Positions 24,396 to 33,556 of a stretch of 64,000 bases of DNA are shown here, one piece after another. The position numbers and the translations under genes are program-made. Source of the DNA: Streptomyces poonensis (lineage in GTDB: Bacteria > Actinomycetota > Actinomycetes > Streptomycetales > Streptomycetaceae); the NCBI RefSeq assembly GCF_014650915.1, contig NZ_BMVW01000019.1, positions 57,497 to 121,496 on the forward strand. Direction: 5' to 3'. Every line of letters begins with the position of its first letter. Position 1 is the first letter of the stretch. The notes under the pieces are model-generated. The model was not told where the DNA came from and ran no database searches. It saw only the letters and a list, made by a program, of their open reading frames with translations.

Positions 24396-26342
24396 ATGAC
24401 GAACCACAGCGAAGCGGCCGGGACCTCCGGCGACGGTGACATCAGTGGGCTGGGCGGAAGCGGTGCGCACGGCGGAAGCGGTGCGCACGGCCGGAACGGT
24501 GCGTACGGCGGACGCGGTGAACCTTCGGAACTCTTCGAGCCCTCGTCCATGCCCGCGGATCTCGAAGGCGGCCCCGAGCACGCCTTCGCGGACCTGCGGG
24601 ACGGAGGACGACCCCAGCACGCCTCTCCGGACCGGGGAGAGGAACCGGCGTCCGCGCCCGGGCAGAACCATTCCGCTCCCGATCATGATCATGCGCGGGA
24701 GGGGCGACCCTCCGTCCACCCGGGGTGCGTGCACAGCGCTGCCCTCACCGGGCACGGCTCCGGCTCCGCTCCGGTGCACGGCGGGCATGGCGCCTCCACC
24801 GGTCCGTGCGGCGAGCACCAGGTCACGCTGCGGACGTCGGCGGAGCTGGCCGACGCCCTGCCCTATCTGCTCGGGTACCGGCCCGAGGACAGCGTCGTGC
24901 TCGTCGCGGTGCACGACCGGGAGGGGCGCGGCCGGTTCGGCGGGCGGGCGAGGCTCGGCATTCCGGCCCAGACCGAGGACTGGCCCGCCGTGGCCGAGCA
25001 GTTGTCACATGCGCTCGTGACCGGCAGCGAGCGCCGCGCAGGCAGGCCGGAGAGCATGGTCGCCTTCTTCTGCCAGGAGCCGTCGGACGGGGAGTCGGGG
25101 AGGAACGTGCTGGAACGGCTGCGACCGCTGGCACAACTGCTGCGCCTGGCCTGCGGACGGTTCGACGTGCCCGTGGTCGAGGCACTGTGCATCTCCGACG
25201 GCCGTTTCTGGTCGTACTGCTGTCCCGGCCACGGCTGCTGCCCGGTCGAGGGAAAGACCATGGGCCTGCCCGGCACGTCGGTCCTCGCCGCCGCGGCGAC
25301 GTACGCGGGCCTGCAGGTACGCGGCACCCTGCGGGAACTGAGGGTCAGGCTCAGCCCCTGGGAGACCGCCGGCGCACGACGGCAGGAGGTTGCGCTGGAC
25401 GCCGCCAACTCCACGCTCGTCCCCAGGATCCTGCGGGACGAGAGCCGTACAGAGGTGGCCGAGGAGACACTCGGACTCGCGCGCAGGCTCCTGCGCCGCC
25501 TCGCGGACGCCCCATCGGTCTCCGGCACACTCCAGGCGGACCTCCGCGACGACGAACTCGTCGGGCCCGAGGAAGCCGCCGACCTGATCCTCGGCCTGCA
25601 GGACCGTACGACCCGAGACCGCGCGGCCGGATGGATGGAGGGCGAGGAGGCGGCGTCGGCCCTCCGCCTCTGGCGCACCCTCGCCCGCCGTTGCGTCGGC
25701 GCGTACGGGGAGCACGCCGCTGCGCCGCTGACGCTCGCCGGCTGGGTCGCCTGGTCCTCCGGCGACGAGCTGGAGGCGAGGGAGGCCCTGGCCATGGCGC
25801 TCGCCGCCGATCCCGACTACCTCTTCGCCCGCCTCCTCCACCAGGCCTGCAACGAAGGACTGGACCCGGAGTCCGTCCGCCAGTGCCTGCGCGCGGAACG
25901 TGAGGAACGCACAGTGGCCGACACCGCCGGAATCCGTGGCGATCACGGACGCGGGGACGAGCTCGGTCCGAGTCACCGACGCCGGACAGGAGAAGCCAAC
26001 GCGGCTCCGGGTGCTCACGTCACCCGGCAGCCCTCGGCAAGGCCCAAGACCCGTGGCCCGCGGACCACCGACCGGACCTCACCCGCCGGCCACGGTGCCT
26101 CACCCGCCGGCGACGGTCCGGGACGCAGGACCAGCCGTGCGGGTGGTGCCCCCGGGCGGAAGGCCCGCGGAGGCGCGAGGGGAGACGTACACGGCGGTGC
26201 AGGCGGGAACGCGCGCGGCAAGGCGAGTGGGACCGCGCACGGCGAGGCGGGACACGGCGGGCGCGGAGGGGCCGACGGCCGGACACGGACCCGCGGCGAC
26301 GCCGGAAGCGGCGTCGAGGTGGAGGAGACAGGGGAGGCATGA
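24396..26342 (+). CDS. DUF4192 domain protein
   Basis: A 648-residue protein with a central DUF4192 domain of unknown function at about residues 140-510. It begins HQVTLRTSAELADALPYLLG followed by YRPEDSVVLVAVHD, includes FDVPVVEALCISDGRFWSYC and ends with a helical repeat-like region LAGWVAWSSGDELEAREALA, LAADPDYLFARLLHQACNEG. Flanking regions are disordered: residues 1-135 include Gly/Ser/Ala/His repeats, and the last 140 are Arg/Gly/Ala-rich and basic, so the tail may contact nucleic acid (inference). The ATG at 24396 opens the frame. It is divergent from recQ and precedes the debranching-type gene by 211 bases. Confidence 0.82.
   Translation: MTNHSEAAGTSGDGDISGLGGSGAHGGSGAHGRNGAYGGRGEPSELFEPSSMPADLEGGPEHAFADLRDGGRPQHASPDRGEEPASAPGQNHSAPDHDHAREGRPSVHPGCVHSAALTGHGSGSAPVHGGHGASTGPCGEHQVTLRTSAELADALPYLLGYRPEDSVVLVAVHDREGRGRFGGRARLGIPAQTEDWPAVAEQLSHALVTGSERRAGRPESMVAFFCQEPSDGESGRNVLERLRPLAQLLRLACGRFDVPVVEALCISDGRFWSYCCPGHGCCPVEGKTMGLPGTSVLAAAATYAGLQVRGTLRELRVRLSPWETAGARRQEVALDAANSTLVPRILRDESRTEVAEETLGLARRLLRRLADAPSVSGTLQADLRDDELVGPEEAADLILGLQDRTTRDRAAGWMEGEEAASALRLWRTLARRCVGAYGEHAAAPLTLAGWVAWSSGDELEAREALAMALAADPDYLFARLLHQACNEGLDPESVRQCLRAEREERTVADTAGIRGDHGRGDELGPSHRRRTGEANAAPGAHVTRQPSARPKTRGPRTTDRTSPAGHGASPAGDGPGRRTSRAGGAPGRKARGGARGDVHGGAGGNARGKASGTAHGEAGHGGRGGADGRTRTRGDAGSGVEVEETGEA
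24453..24522 (+). repeat. in-frame 18-base tandem repeat, four copies
   Basis: Two exact and two degenerate copies of GGCGGAAGCGGTGCGCAC code Gly-Gly-Ser-Gly-Ala-His-like units in the leader of the DUF4192 protein. Confidence 0.85.
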
Positions 26343-26553
26343 GCAGGTCATGCAGGCCGTACACCATGCCCCTGACCGCCGCCATTCGGTCGGTTCTTCG
26401 GATCCGGGCCGTGACCCGGCGAAGCCCCCCTCCGTTCACCTGAGTGGCGGAGTCCATGGCGGGTCGTATCGCCGCACCGCCCTTGTCCCACCGGAGCCCC
26501 AGACCTGGCGCCGAGCACACCGCAGGCGCGTCGAGCGCAGGAGAAGCCGACCC

Positions 26554-28974
26554 ATGTCTCTGCTCACCCCGCCCTCCGCCTCCGACGACGACCGTTCCCC
26601 ACTTCGCCGCTCTGCTTCACCGTCCCCCACTGACGATCCGTCGGCGCAGAGCGGCGTGGTGCCCGACAGCCCCGCGTCACGAGGGACGGGCACGGGCATC
26701 CGGCCGGCACCGTACACGAGCACCGGCCACCGCACATGGCATCAGCCCACGGACAGGGGTGACCCGCCGGGCCGGTCCCTCAGCCCGGTCCGGCAGGCGG
26801 CCCCCCGGCCGGACACGCGCCGGCCGTTGCCTGGCGCCCCGGACACGGACCGTCCACCACCCCGTCTTCCGAGCGCCAAGAGCGGACCAGCGTCCCTCAC
26901 CCCCGCCAGGAGCGACCGGTCCGACCCGAGCGGTCCGAAAGACCCGCGCTCCCTTACCTCGTTCGTCAGCGACCTCCGGGCCGAGCGCCCGCTTCCCTAC
27001 CCGGCACCGGCACCGTCCCTGCGCCGTCCCGCGGGCCTGCCACCCGCCCACACCGCGTTGGTCTGCGTCGCCCTCCCCGGCATGGCGATCTCCGCGGAAC
27101 AGGGGCAGCTGACCGGCCAGGGGCTCGAGGGCTTCTACCGCGCGGGCCGACGCATGCTGTCCCGCTGCCAGGTGCGCGTGGCAGGCCGGGAACCGATCGC
27201 CGTGCAGGCACGGATGGTCGCCGCGGACCGGGCCCGGTTCATGGGTACGCTCCGCGTGTCCGCCGACGCCGGCCCGGATCCGGACGTGGTGGTCGAGCGC
27301 ATGCGGCACGCGGACGGCACGGAGCGGATCACCCTGCACAGCGCGGCGCCTCGCCCCCTGCGGCTGCCCGTCGAGGTGGCGCTCGGCACGGACCTCGCGG
27401 AACTGGGAGCCATCGCTTCCGGCCGGGCCGGGCCCGAACTGCCCGCCAGCGTTCACGACTGCGGTCTGCGCTGGTCCTGCCCCACCGGACATGCGGCCGT
27501 CACGGCCGACCCGCCCCCCACCGACGCCCTCGCCTCCGCCGGTCTGCTGCGCTGGGAGCTGGAGGTCCCGCCCGGCGGTACCCGCAGGGTGGAACTGCGC
27601 GTACGGCCCGACGGCGGACCCGTCAGAGCGGTGGGACGCGGAGCCACGAGTCCGATCGCGCAGGCCACGGCGGCCGGCGACGACCCCCGGGTCCAGGCGC
27701 TGCTGCACACCTGTGTCGAGGATCTGCGGGCGCTGCTGCTGCGCGACCTGGCCGGTCCGTCCGACACATATCTGGCGGCGGGCGCCCCCTGGCGTTGCGG
27801 CCTGGCCCCGGCGGACGCTCTCGCCGCCGCCAGGATGACGCTGCCGCTCGGCACCCGTCTGGCCGCGGGCACGCTCCGCACCCTGGCCCGCACCCAACTC
27901 GGCGGACGCGGGCCGCGGTCCGGGATGATCCCTGGGCCGTTGCGGGACGCGGGCCCGTATCTGCCACCGGGTTGCACCGGCACGGAGGCCACGCTGCTGT
28001 TCCCGGCGCTCCTCGCGGAGGCCTGGCGCTGGGGACTCCCGGAGCAGGAGGCGGGGGAGCTGCTGCCGGTCGCCGAGCGCTGTCTGAGGTGGCTCAGGAG
28101 CGCCGTCGGTGACGGTCCCTACCTCCCCGATCCGCAGCCCGGCGGGCCGCTGCGCTGTGGGACCCAGGCGCATGCGCACAGAGCGGCGGTGCTGGGCGCC
28201 GACCTTCTGGACGCCTACGGCAGACCGGGCGGCGCGGAGCTTCGGGAGTGGGCCCGACAGCTGCGTTCGGCGTTCCGGGAGGACTTCTGGGTCGAGGACC
28301 GGGGCGGTGGCAGACCGGCGGCCGCCCGCACCCCGGACGGGCGGCCCGTCCCCCATCTCGGGGCGGCCGCCGCCCACCTCCTCGACACGGGGCTGCTGGG
28401 CTCCGGCGAGACGGCCCCGGGGCTGCTCGACAGGGTGCGGACCGAGCAGCTCGCCCGACTACTGGGCGGCCCGGCCATGGACTCCGGCTGGGGACTGCGC
28501 ACTCTGGCCGCGAAGGACGCGGTGTACAACCCCTTCAGCCATCGCGGAGGCTCCGTACGGATCCATGAGACGGCGATCGCGATCGCGGGGCTCGCCGCCG
28601 CCGGGTACGAGAAGGAGGCGAGTTCGCTGCTCCGGGGCGTGCTGGCAGCGGCGGAAACCTTTGGTCATCGGCTGCCCGAGATGTATGCGGGGGAGCAGCG
28701 CACACAGGGCAGTGCTCCGCTGCCCCACCCGGCGGCCTGCCGGCCCGCCGCGACGGCGGCGGCCGCGGGAGTGCTGGTCCTGACGGCCCTCGCCGGAATC
28801 CGTCCCGATGCCCCGGCAGGGACGGTGACGCTGCGCCCTGTGCGCAGCGCACCGCTGGGCGGGGTCGGGTTCACGGGGCTGAGAGTCGCGGGCGCTCCCT
28901 TCTCGGTGCGCGTCAGCAGACTCGGCCTCGCCATGGTCGAGGAGGCGGCCGGGGGACTGCAGTTGGGAGCGTGA
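26554..28974 (+). CDS. glycogen debranching enzyme-like protein
   Basis: An 806-residue protein of the amylo-alpha-1,6-glucosidase type. Residues 1-165 are Pro/Ser/Arg-rich and probably disordered. A beta-rich N-terminal domain at about 165-365 carries PGMAISAEQGQLTGQGLEGF and YRAGRRMLSRCQVRVAGREP, typical of the debranching N-terminal domain. The (alpha/alpha)6 catalytic domain spans about 370-790 with TYLAAGAPWRCGLAPADALA, MDSGWGLRTLAAKDAVYNPF and HETAIAIAGLAAAGYEKEAS. Such enzymes release glucose at alpha-1,6 branch points. I chose the ATG at 26554 because AGGAG precedes it; the open frame further upstream overlaps the DUF4192 gene. The protein stop overlaps a possible GTG start of the Nudix gene. 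Confidence 0.82.
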   Translation: MSLLTPPSASDDDRSPLRRSASPSPTDDPSAQSGVVPDSPASRGTGTGIRPAPYTSTGHRTWHQPTDRGDPPGRSLSPVRQAAPRPDTRRPLPGAPDTDRPPPRLPSAKSGPASLTPARSDRSDPSGPKDPRSLTSFVSDLRAERPLPYPAPAPSLRRPAGLPPAHTALVCVALPGMAISAEQGQLTGQGLEGFYRAGRRMLSRCQVRVAGREPIAVQARMVAADRARFMGTLRVSADAGPDPDVVVERMRHADGTERITLHSAAPRPLRLPVEVALGTDLAELGAIASGRAGPELPASVHDCGLRWSCPTGHAAVTADPPPTDALASAGLLRWELEVPPGGTRRVELRVRPDGGPVRAVGRGATSPIAQATAAGDDPRVQALLHTCVEDLRALLLRDLAGPSDTYLAAGAPWRCGLAPADALAAARMTLPLGTRLAAGTLRTLARTQLGGRGPRSGMIPGPLRDAGPYLPPGCTGTEATLLFPALLAEAWRWGLPEQEAGELLPVAERCLRWLRSAVGDGPYLPDPQPGGPLRCGTQAHAHRAAVLGADLLDAYGRPGGAELREWARQLRSAFREDFWVEDRGGGRPAAARTPDGRPVPHLGAAAAHLLDTGLLGSGETAPGLLDRVRTEQLARLLGGPAMDSGWGLRTLAAKDAVYNPFSHRGGSVRIHETAIAIAGLAAAGYEKEASSLLRGVLAAAETFGHRLPEMYAGEQRTQGSAPLPHPAACRPAATAAAAGVLVLTALAGIRPDAPAGTVTLRPVRSAPLGGVGFTGLRVAGAPFSVRVSRLGLAMVEEAAGGLQLGA

Positions 28975-29077
28975 CCTCGGACGACGCGTACGGGGGTGTT
29001 CCGTGGCGGCCACTCGTGAGGGCCGGATCGGGCAGAACCGGATCAGGTGGGGGAGCGGTCGGCGAAGGGAGTGCTTA

Positions 29078-29092
29078 TCGTCAGGCAGACGA
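29078..29092. promoter_or_regulatory. inverted repeat before the Nudix regulator gene
   Basis: TCGTC and GACGA flank AGGCA, within TTATCGTCAGGCAGACGACT, 14-28 bases before the ATG at 29106. Position and symmetry suit an operator for the protein encoded downstream; this is inference. Confidence 0.4.
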
Positions 29093-29105
29093 CTATGATC
29101 GCGGC

Positions 29106-29864
29106 ATGCCCTACGACCCGTCAGCCTTTCCGCCCTTCGCTGTCACCGTGGACCTGGTCGTGCTGACCGTGCGCCGCCATGCCCTGTGTGCGCTGGCGGT
29201 ACGGCGGGGCGAGCAGCCGTTCCAGGGGCGGTGGGCGCTGCCCGGCGGATTCGTGCGGTCCGACGAGGACCTGGCCCAGGCAGCCGAGCGCGAGCTGGCG
29301 GAAGAGACCGGACTGTGCGCCCACGACCCGTCGGCGCCGGCCCAGGGCAACGGCGCGCACCTGGAACAGCTCGCGACCTACGGCGATCCCAAGCGCGATC
29401 CGAGGATGCGTGTCGTCAGCGTCGCCCACCTCGCGCTCGCCCCCGACCTGCCCGCACCGAAGGCGGGCGGCGACGCCAACAGCGCGCGGTGGGCACCCGT
29501 CGAGGAACTGCTGCAGCAGGGCGGTTACGGCCGCGACGGCGAACCGGTCGCTCCGCTCGCCTTCGACCACGCACAGATCCTCGCGGACGGCGTCGAACGC
29601 GCCCGCTCCAAGATCGAGTACTCCTCGCTGGCAACGGCCTTCTGCCCGCCCGAGTTCACCGTCGGCGAGCTGCGCCGCGTCTACGAGGCCGTGTGGGGTG
29701 TGGCGCTCGACCCGAGGAACTTCCACCGCAAGGTGACGGGCACGCCCGGCTTCCTCGTGCCCACCGGCGGCACGACCACACGCCAGGGCGGCCGCCCTGC
29801 CCAGCTCTTCCGCGCGGGCGGTGCCACGCTCCTCAACCCGCCGATGCTGCGGCCCGAGGTCTGA
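29106..29864 (+). CDS. Nudix-domain protein with winged-helix end, NrtR-like
   Basis: A 252-residue protein with a Nudix domain at residues 10-150 and a C-terminal winged-helix-like domain at about 165-235 (FCPPEFTVGELRRVYEAVWG, then DPRNFHRKVTGTPGFLVPTG). This arrangement is that of NrtR regulators, which sense ADP-ribose or related NAD metabolites. The Nudix box reads GGFVRSDEDLAQAAERELAE followed by ETGL; it keeps the E-x-x-x-x-E-E core loosely, so hydrolase activity is possible. I prefer the ATG at 29106, because it places the Nudix fold at the N-terminus and leaves the inverted repeat upstream; a GTG at 28971 would overlap the preceding stop and add 45 low-complexity residues. Target genes are not evident here. 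Confidence 0.85.
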   Translation: MPYDPSAFPPFAVTVDLVVLTVRRHALCALAVRRGEQPFQGRWALPGGFVRSDEDLAQAAERELAEETGLCAHDPSAPAQGNGAHLEQLATYGDPKRDPRMRVVSVAHLALAPDLPAPKAGGDANSARWAPVEELLQQGGYGRDGEPVAPLAFDHAQILADGVERARSKIEYSSLATAFCPPEFTVGELRRVYEAVWGVALDPRNFHRKVTGTPGFLVPTGGTTTRQGGRPAQLFRAGGATLLNPPMLRPEV

Positions 29865-29958
29865 CGCCACGGCTGTCCGGCTCCGGTTCTGCCGGGCGGG
29901 TGGTGCCCATCGACGCTCAAAACGGTAAAAACGGGCATGTCGCGCTATCTTGCTGTGG

Positions 29959-32142
29959 GTGATCCAGGCCATCGGACTGACCAGCGCCTCCCGCAAGAAG
30001 ATCCCACCCGTCGTCGACAACGTCTCCTTCGAAGCGCGCTCCGGCCGTGTCACCGCACTCCTCGGAGCTTCCGGCGCGGGCAAGACAACGTCCCTGAGGC
30101 TCATGCTCGGACTCCAACAGGGGCGTGGCATCACCTACTTCGGGGGCCGCCCGTTGCATCGCATCGCACAGCCGTCGCGCGAAATCGGCGTGGTCCTCGG
30201 TGACGTGCCCGGCCATCCGGCCCGTACGGTCCGAGGCCACCTCCGGATGCTGTGCGCCGCCGTCGGCGTACCCGTGCGGCGCGCGGACGAAGTGCTCGAT
30301 GTCGTGGGCCTCGCCGGTCTGCGCGACGTACGCCTGGGCACCCTCTCGCGAGGCATGGACCGCCGCCTCGGCCTCGCCTGCGCGTTCCTGGCCGACCCGC
30401 CGGCCCTCGTCCTCGACGCACCCGCCGACGGACTGTCCGTCCGCGAGAGCCGTTGGCTGCACGGAATGCTGCGTGCCCACGCCGCCCAGGGTGGCGCCGT
30501 GCTGTTCACCACCCGCGATCCCAAGCAGGCGGCGCAGGCCGCCGACCAGGTCGTCACCCTGGATCGAGGCAGACTCGTCGCCGACCAGGAGGTGACCGAG
30601 TTCGCCCGCACCCGGCTCCGTCCCCGCGTCGCCGTCCGGAGCCCGCACGCGGCCCGGCTCGCCGCCATGCTCACCAAGGAGGCCCGCAGCGCACGCCGGT
30701 CGGTCGAGGTCGTACGCGAGGACGGCAACCGGCTCTCGGTCTACGGCAGTACCTGTGCCGACGTCGGAGAGACCGCGTTCCGGCACGGCATCCTCGTCCA
30801 CCGTCTCGCCGACGAGACCGGCGACATGGGGGTGAGGCCCGACGTCGGCGTCCAGGCGCCGCCGACCATCGACACGCCGACGCGGAACGGCAACCCTCAG
30901 GCGCCGGACGCCACCTCCCAGGCCCCGGACACCACGCCCCAGGCCCCGAGTGCAGGCGCACGGACGAGCGAGCCCGGGCCGCCGTACGGGGAAGACGACG
31001 CGGAGCATCGGACGGAAGCGGCCCCCCGCGAGGCCGAGGCGGCCCTGCATCAGGCCAAGGCAGCTCTCCACCGGGCCGAGGCGGCCCCTCATCAGGCCGA
31101 GGCGGCAACCCCCCGGCCAGGCGCGGCCGCGCACCGGTCACGGCTGGCCGTGCACCACCGAGGACCGACCGCGGACCCGCCAGGACCGACCGCGGACCCG
31201 CCAGAGCCGACCCCGGATCTGCCATATCCGTCCGCGAACCGCCCAGCACCGTTCGCGCGTCGCGCAGCCCCAGCAGCCCCGCACGGCTCAGCCCCAGCAG
31301 CCCCGCACCCCGCAGCACCGAAACCGCCCGGCCACTCACTCCCACTGCCCCCGCCCATCACCGTCCGGACCGGGCGGAGCCCTGCGCGTCCCCTGCGCTA
31401 CGAACTGCGCCGCGCCGCCGGCATCGGAACCGGCTATCTCACCGCTGTCACCGTCCTGATCACCTCCGCCCTGCTCGCCCTCGTCCTCGCCCGCATCGGG
31501 CACACCCCGCAGCCGCGTCTTCTCGCCGCCTGGCCGCGGGAGCTGCCCCTGCCCCCCGCGGCGCTCGGCGCCGGGCTGCTCGGAGCGCTCGCCTTCGGTG
31601 ACGAGTTCCGCCATCCCGCCCTGGCCGCGGACCGCGGCACCGTCCCCCGCCGCCTGGGCCTGCTCGGGGCCAAACTCCTCGTCGCCGCCGTCACCGCGCT
31701 GCTTCTCGCCGTCCTCACGGTGGGCTGCGACCTCGAACTGCTCCACCTCGTATACGGACCGGAAGTCGCCGGGGTTCCCGCCGACTGGACGTCGGCAGCC
31801 GTGAGTTGGGCCGGCCTCGTCGTCGGGTGCTCCTGGGCGGGAGTGCTGGCCGCCGGTGTCTTCCGGTCCACGTCCGCGGGGCTGGCCGCAGTGATCGCGG
31901 TGCCCGTCCTCGTCGTACCTCTCGTGCACAGGTTCCTGGAGGGGGCGCATGTGCGATCTGCGGCCGGGCTCCCTCTGCGGCTGCGGGAGCTGCCCCTGTT
32001 GCGGTGGGTGTCAGGAGGGGAGGAGCACCTGGCCGCCGCGGGCCGGGTGATCGCCCAACCGGTGGGCGGAGCACTGCTGTTGTCGCTGGCCACGCTGCTC
32101 TGCGCCTATCTGGTCACGACCCTGCGCAGCAGGGCCGGATGA
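29959..32142 (+). CDS. ABC transporter ATPase fused to a membrane domain
   Basis: A 727-residue fusion. Residues 1-220 are an ABC ATPase of the drug/peptide-export type: Walker A LLGASGAGKTTSLRLMLGL near 35-45, a degenerate signature TLSRGMDRRLGLA near 130, and Walker B PALVLDAPADGLSV near 153. The catalytic Glu after Walker B is replaced: the usual D-E-P reads D-A-P, so ATP hydrolysis may be weak. Residues 300-475 are a Pro/Ala/His-rich linker with short repeats (AEAALHQAKAALHRAEAAPH, then ADPPGPTADPPEPTPD). Residues 490-725 hold about six membrane segments resembling an ABC-2-type permease. GTG at 29959 is preferred over TTG at 29950. The substrate is unknown. Confidence 0.82.
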   Translation: MIQAIGLTSASRKKIPPVVDNVSFEARSGRVTALLGASGAGKTTSLRLMLGLQQGRGITYFGGRPLHRIAQPSREIGVVLGDVPGHPARTVRGHLRMLCAAVGVPVRRADEVLDVVGLAGLRDVRLGTLSRGMDRRLGLACAFLADPPALVLDAPADGLSVRESRWLHGMLRAHAAQGGAVLFTTRDPKQAAQAADQVVTLDRGRLVADQEVTEFARTRLRPRVAVRSPHAARLAAMLTKEARSARRSVEVVREDGNRLSVYGSTCADVGETAFRHGILVHRLADETGDMGVRPDVGVQAPPTIDTPTRNGNPQAPDATSQAPDTTPQAPSAGARTSEPGPPYGEDDAEHRTEAAPREAEAALHQAKAALHRAEAAPHQAEAATPRPGAAAHRSRLAVHHRGPTADPPGPTADPPEPTPDLPYPSANRPAPFARRAAPAAPHGSAPAAPHPAAPKPPGHSLPLPPPITVRTGRSPARPLRYELRRAAGIGTGYLTAVTVLITSALLALVLARIGHTPQPRLLAAWPRELPLPPAALGAGLLGALAFGDEFRHPALAADRGTVPRRLGLLGAKLLVAAVTALLLAVLTVGCDLELLHLVYGPEVAGVPADWTSAAVSWAGLVVGCSWAGVLAAGVFRSTSAGLAAVIAVPVLVVPLVHRFLEGAHVRSAAGLPLRLRELPLLRWVSGGEEHLAAAGRVIAQPVGGALLLSLATLLCAYLVTTLRSRAG

Positions 32143-32184
32143 CTAGGGTCCGCACCCTTCCGTTTTCGTCATATGCGCAACTCC

Positions 32185-32212
32185 TTGGAGAAAGCCCATT
32201 TCTTTCCGATAA
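32185..32212 (+). promoter_or_regulatory. WhiG-type promoter of whiH
   Basis: TCCGATAA at 32205-32212 matches the sigma-WhiG -10 consensus GCCGATAA at seven of eight positions, 93 bases before the whiH start. Sixteen bases upstream lies TTGG, a poor match to the usual TAAA -35. WhiG dependence of whiH is known from S. coelicolor. An inverted repeat GGGTGA-N4-TCACCC at 32229-32244 lies just downstream and could be an autoregulatory site. Confidence 0.55.
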
Positions 32213-32304
32213 GGCGTCAATTGCGATGGGGTGAGCGATCACCCTTTCGTGTGCTTTTCACCAAAGACCTCAAGGCAGTTGAGGACGGCGCCGACAAAGG
32301 ATGC

Positions 32305-33192
32305 GTGAGTACCCTTGCGCACACCATGATGACCGCCGCCCGCTCCGCCGACTCCGGCCTGGCCGGCCCGGGCGAACTCGACCGCTACTCCTACACCGAG
32401 GCCCCGGGTGCCGACCGCGTCGGCGCACCCGCCTGGGAGAGCTCCGACCCCGAACTGGGGCGTGTGGGCCGACGCGCGGCCGGCAGCCGCGGACGCGGAC
32501 TGCACGGCCAACTCGTCCAGCAGCTCGGCCAGATGATCGTCTCCGGCGATCTCGGCGCGGACCGTCCGCTCGTGCCCGAGGAGATCGGCCAGCGGTTCGA
32601 GGTCTCCCGCACCGTCGTCCGCGAGTCGCTCCGTGTCCTGGAGGCGAAGGGGCTGGTCAGTGCGCGCCCCAACGTCGGTACGCGCGTACGCCCGGTCAGT
32701 GACTGGAACCTGCTCGATCCGGACATCATCGAGTGGCGGGCCTTCGGGCCGCAGCGGGACGACCAGCGGCGCGAGCTGAGCGAGCTGCGCTGGACGATCG
32801 AACCGCTCGCCGCGCGCCTGGCCGCGGGCCACGGACGCGAGGAGGTCCAGCAGCGGCTCGGTGACATGGTCGAGATCATGACCCATGCCATGGGTCAGGG
32901 GGACGCACTGACCTTCTCGCGCGCGGACGCCGAGTTCCACTCGATGCTCATCCAGGTCGCGGGCAACCGCATGCTGGAGCACCTCTCCGGCATCGTCTCG
33001 GCCGCCCTGCAGGTCTCCGGAGGCCCGGTCACCGGGTGCGACCGCCCCAACGAGACCTCGCTGGCGCACCACGCCCGGATCGTCGAGGCCCTCGGCGCGG
33101 GCGACGGCACGGCGGCCGAGGCGGCGATGCGCCAACTGCTCATGGTCCACCCCGAGGTGGAGCGCGTGGTGCCCGCGCCGCGCGAGCACTGA
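32305..33192 (+). CDS. whiH: sporulation regulator WhiH (GntR/FadR family)
   Basis: A 295-residue regulator required for orderly sporulation septation in aerial hyphae. The N-terminal 60 residues are Streptomyces-specific (VSTLAHTMMTAARSADSGLA). The winged helix-turn-helix lies at about 70-135 (GLHGQLVQQLGQMIVSGDLG, EEIGQRFEVSRTVVRESLRV) and an FCD effector domain at 150-285, with metal-ligand-type residues in DAEFHSMLIQVAGNRMLEHL and the final LAHHARIVEAL. The GTG at 32305 gives the 295-residue length I remember for the S. coelicolor protein; AAAGGA precedes it closely. It is followed by hrdB, the order seen across Streptomyces. Confidence 0.95.
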   Translation: MSTLAHTMMTAARSADSGLAGPGELDRYSYTEAPGADRVGAPAWESSDPELGRVGRRAAGSRGRGLHGQLVQQLGQMIVSGDLGADRPLVPEEIGQRFEVSRTVVRESLRVLEAKGLVSARPNVGTRVRPVSDWNLLDPDIIEWRAFGPQRDDQRRELSELRWTIEPLAARLAAGHGREEVQQRLGDMVEIMTHAMGQGDALTFSRADAEFHSMLIQVAGNRMLEHLSGIVSAALQVSGGPVTGCDRPNETSLAHHARIVEALGAGDGTAAEAAMRQLLMVHPEVERVVPAPREH

Positions 33193-33289
33193 CCGCGTAC
33201 CGGGATCCTCGCGTCGCGCGGGCACCGACCGCGTACCGGGAGCGGCGCGGTCCGGCGCGGTCACGTACCGGGAGCGGCGCGGTCACCGG
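33192..33289. repeat. direct repeats after whiH
   Basis: The string ACCGCGTACCGGGA occurs at 33192 and 33228, and the longer ACGTACCGGGAGCGGCGCGG near 33262 repeats GCGTACCGGGAGCGGCGCGG near 33231. They occupy the first part of the 553-base whiH-hrdB spacer. A GC-rich degenerate stretch follows to about 33440, and the hrdB promoter region comes after that. Confidence 0.75.
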
Positions 33290-33556
33290 GCGGAGCGCCC
33301 TCTCCCTGGAACGTCCCTTCTCAGGGGTGACCGGCGGCCAGGGGTCTCCGGGCCGGCGTCGCCTCCCTCCGCCGGGGCCCGTCTTCCTCCGCCGGGCCCC
33401 ATCGGCTCCCGCACGGGGACCGGCGGGGCCCGGCGGCACAGGGAGGCGGTGAACACGCCGGGTACGTACCGGTCATGGCCACGACTGCCCGTTCTTGTCC
33501 AGGTTTGGGGGCCTTTAATTACTTACGGGGTGTGACTCGGGCCACGCAGATTGGGC

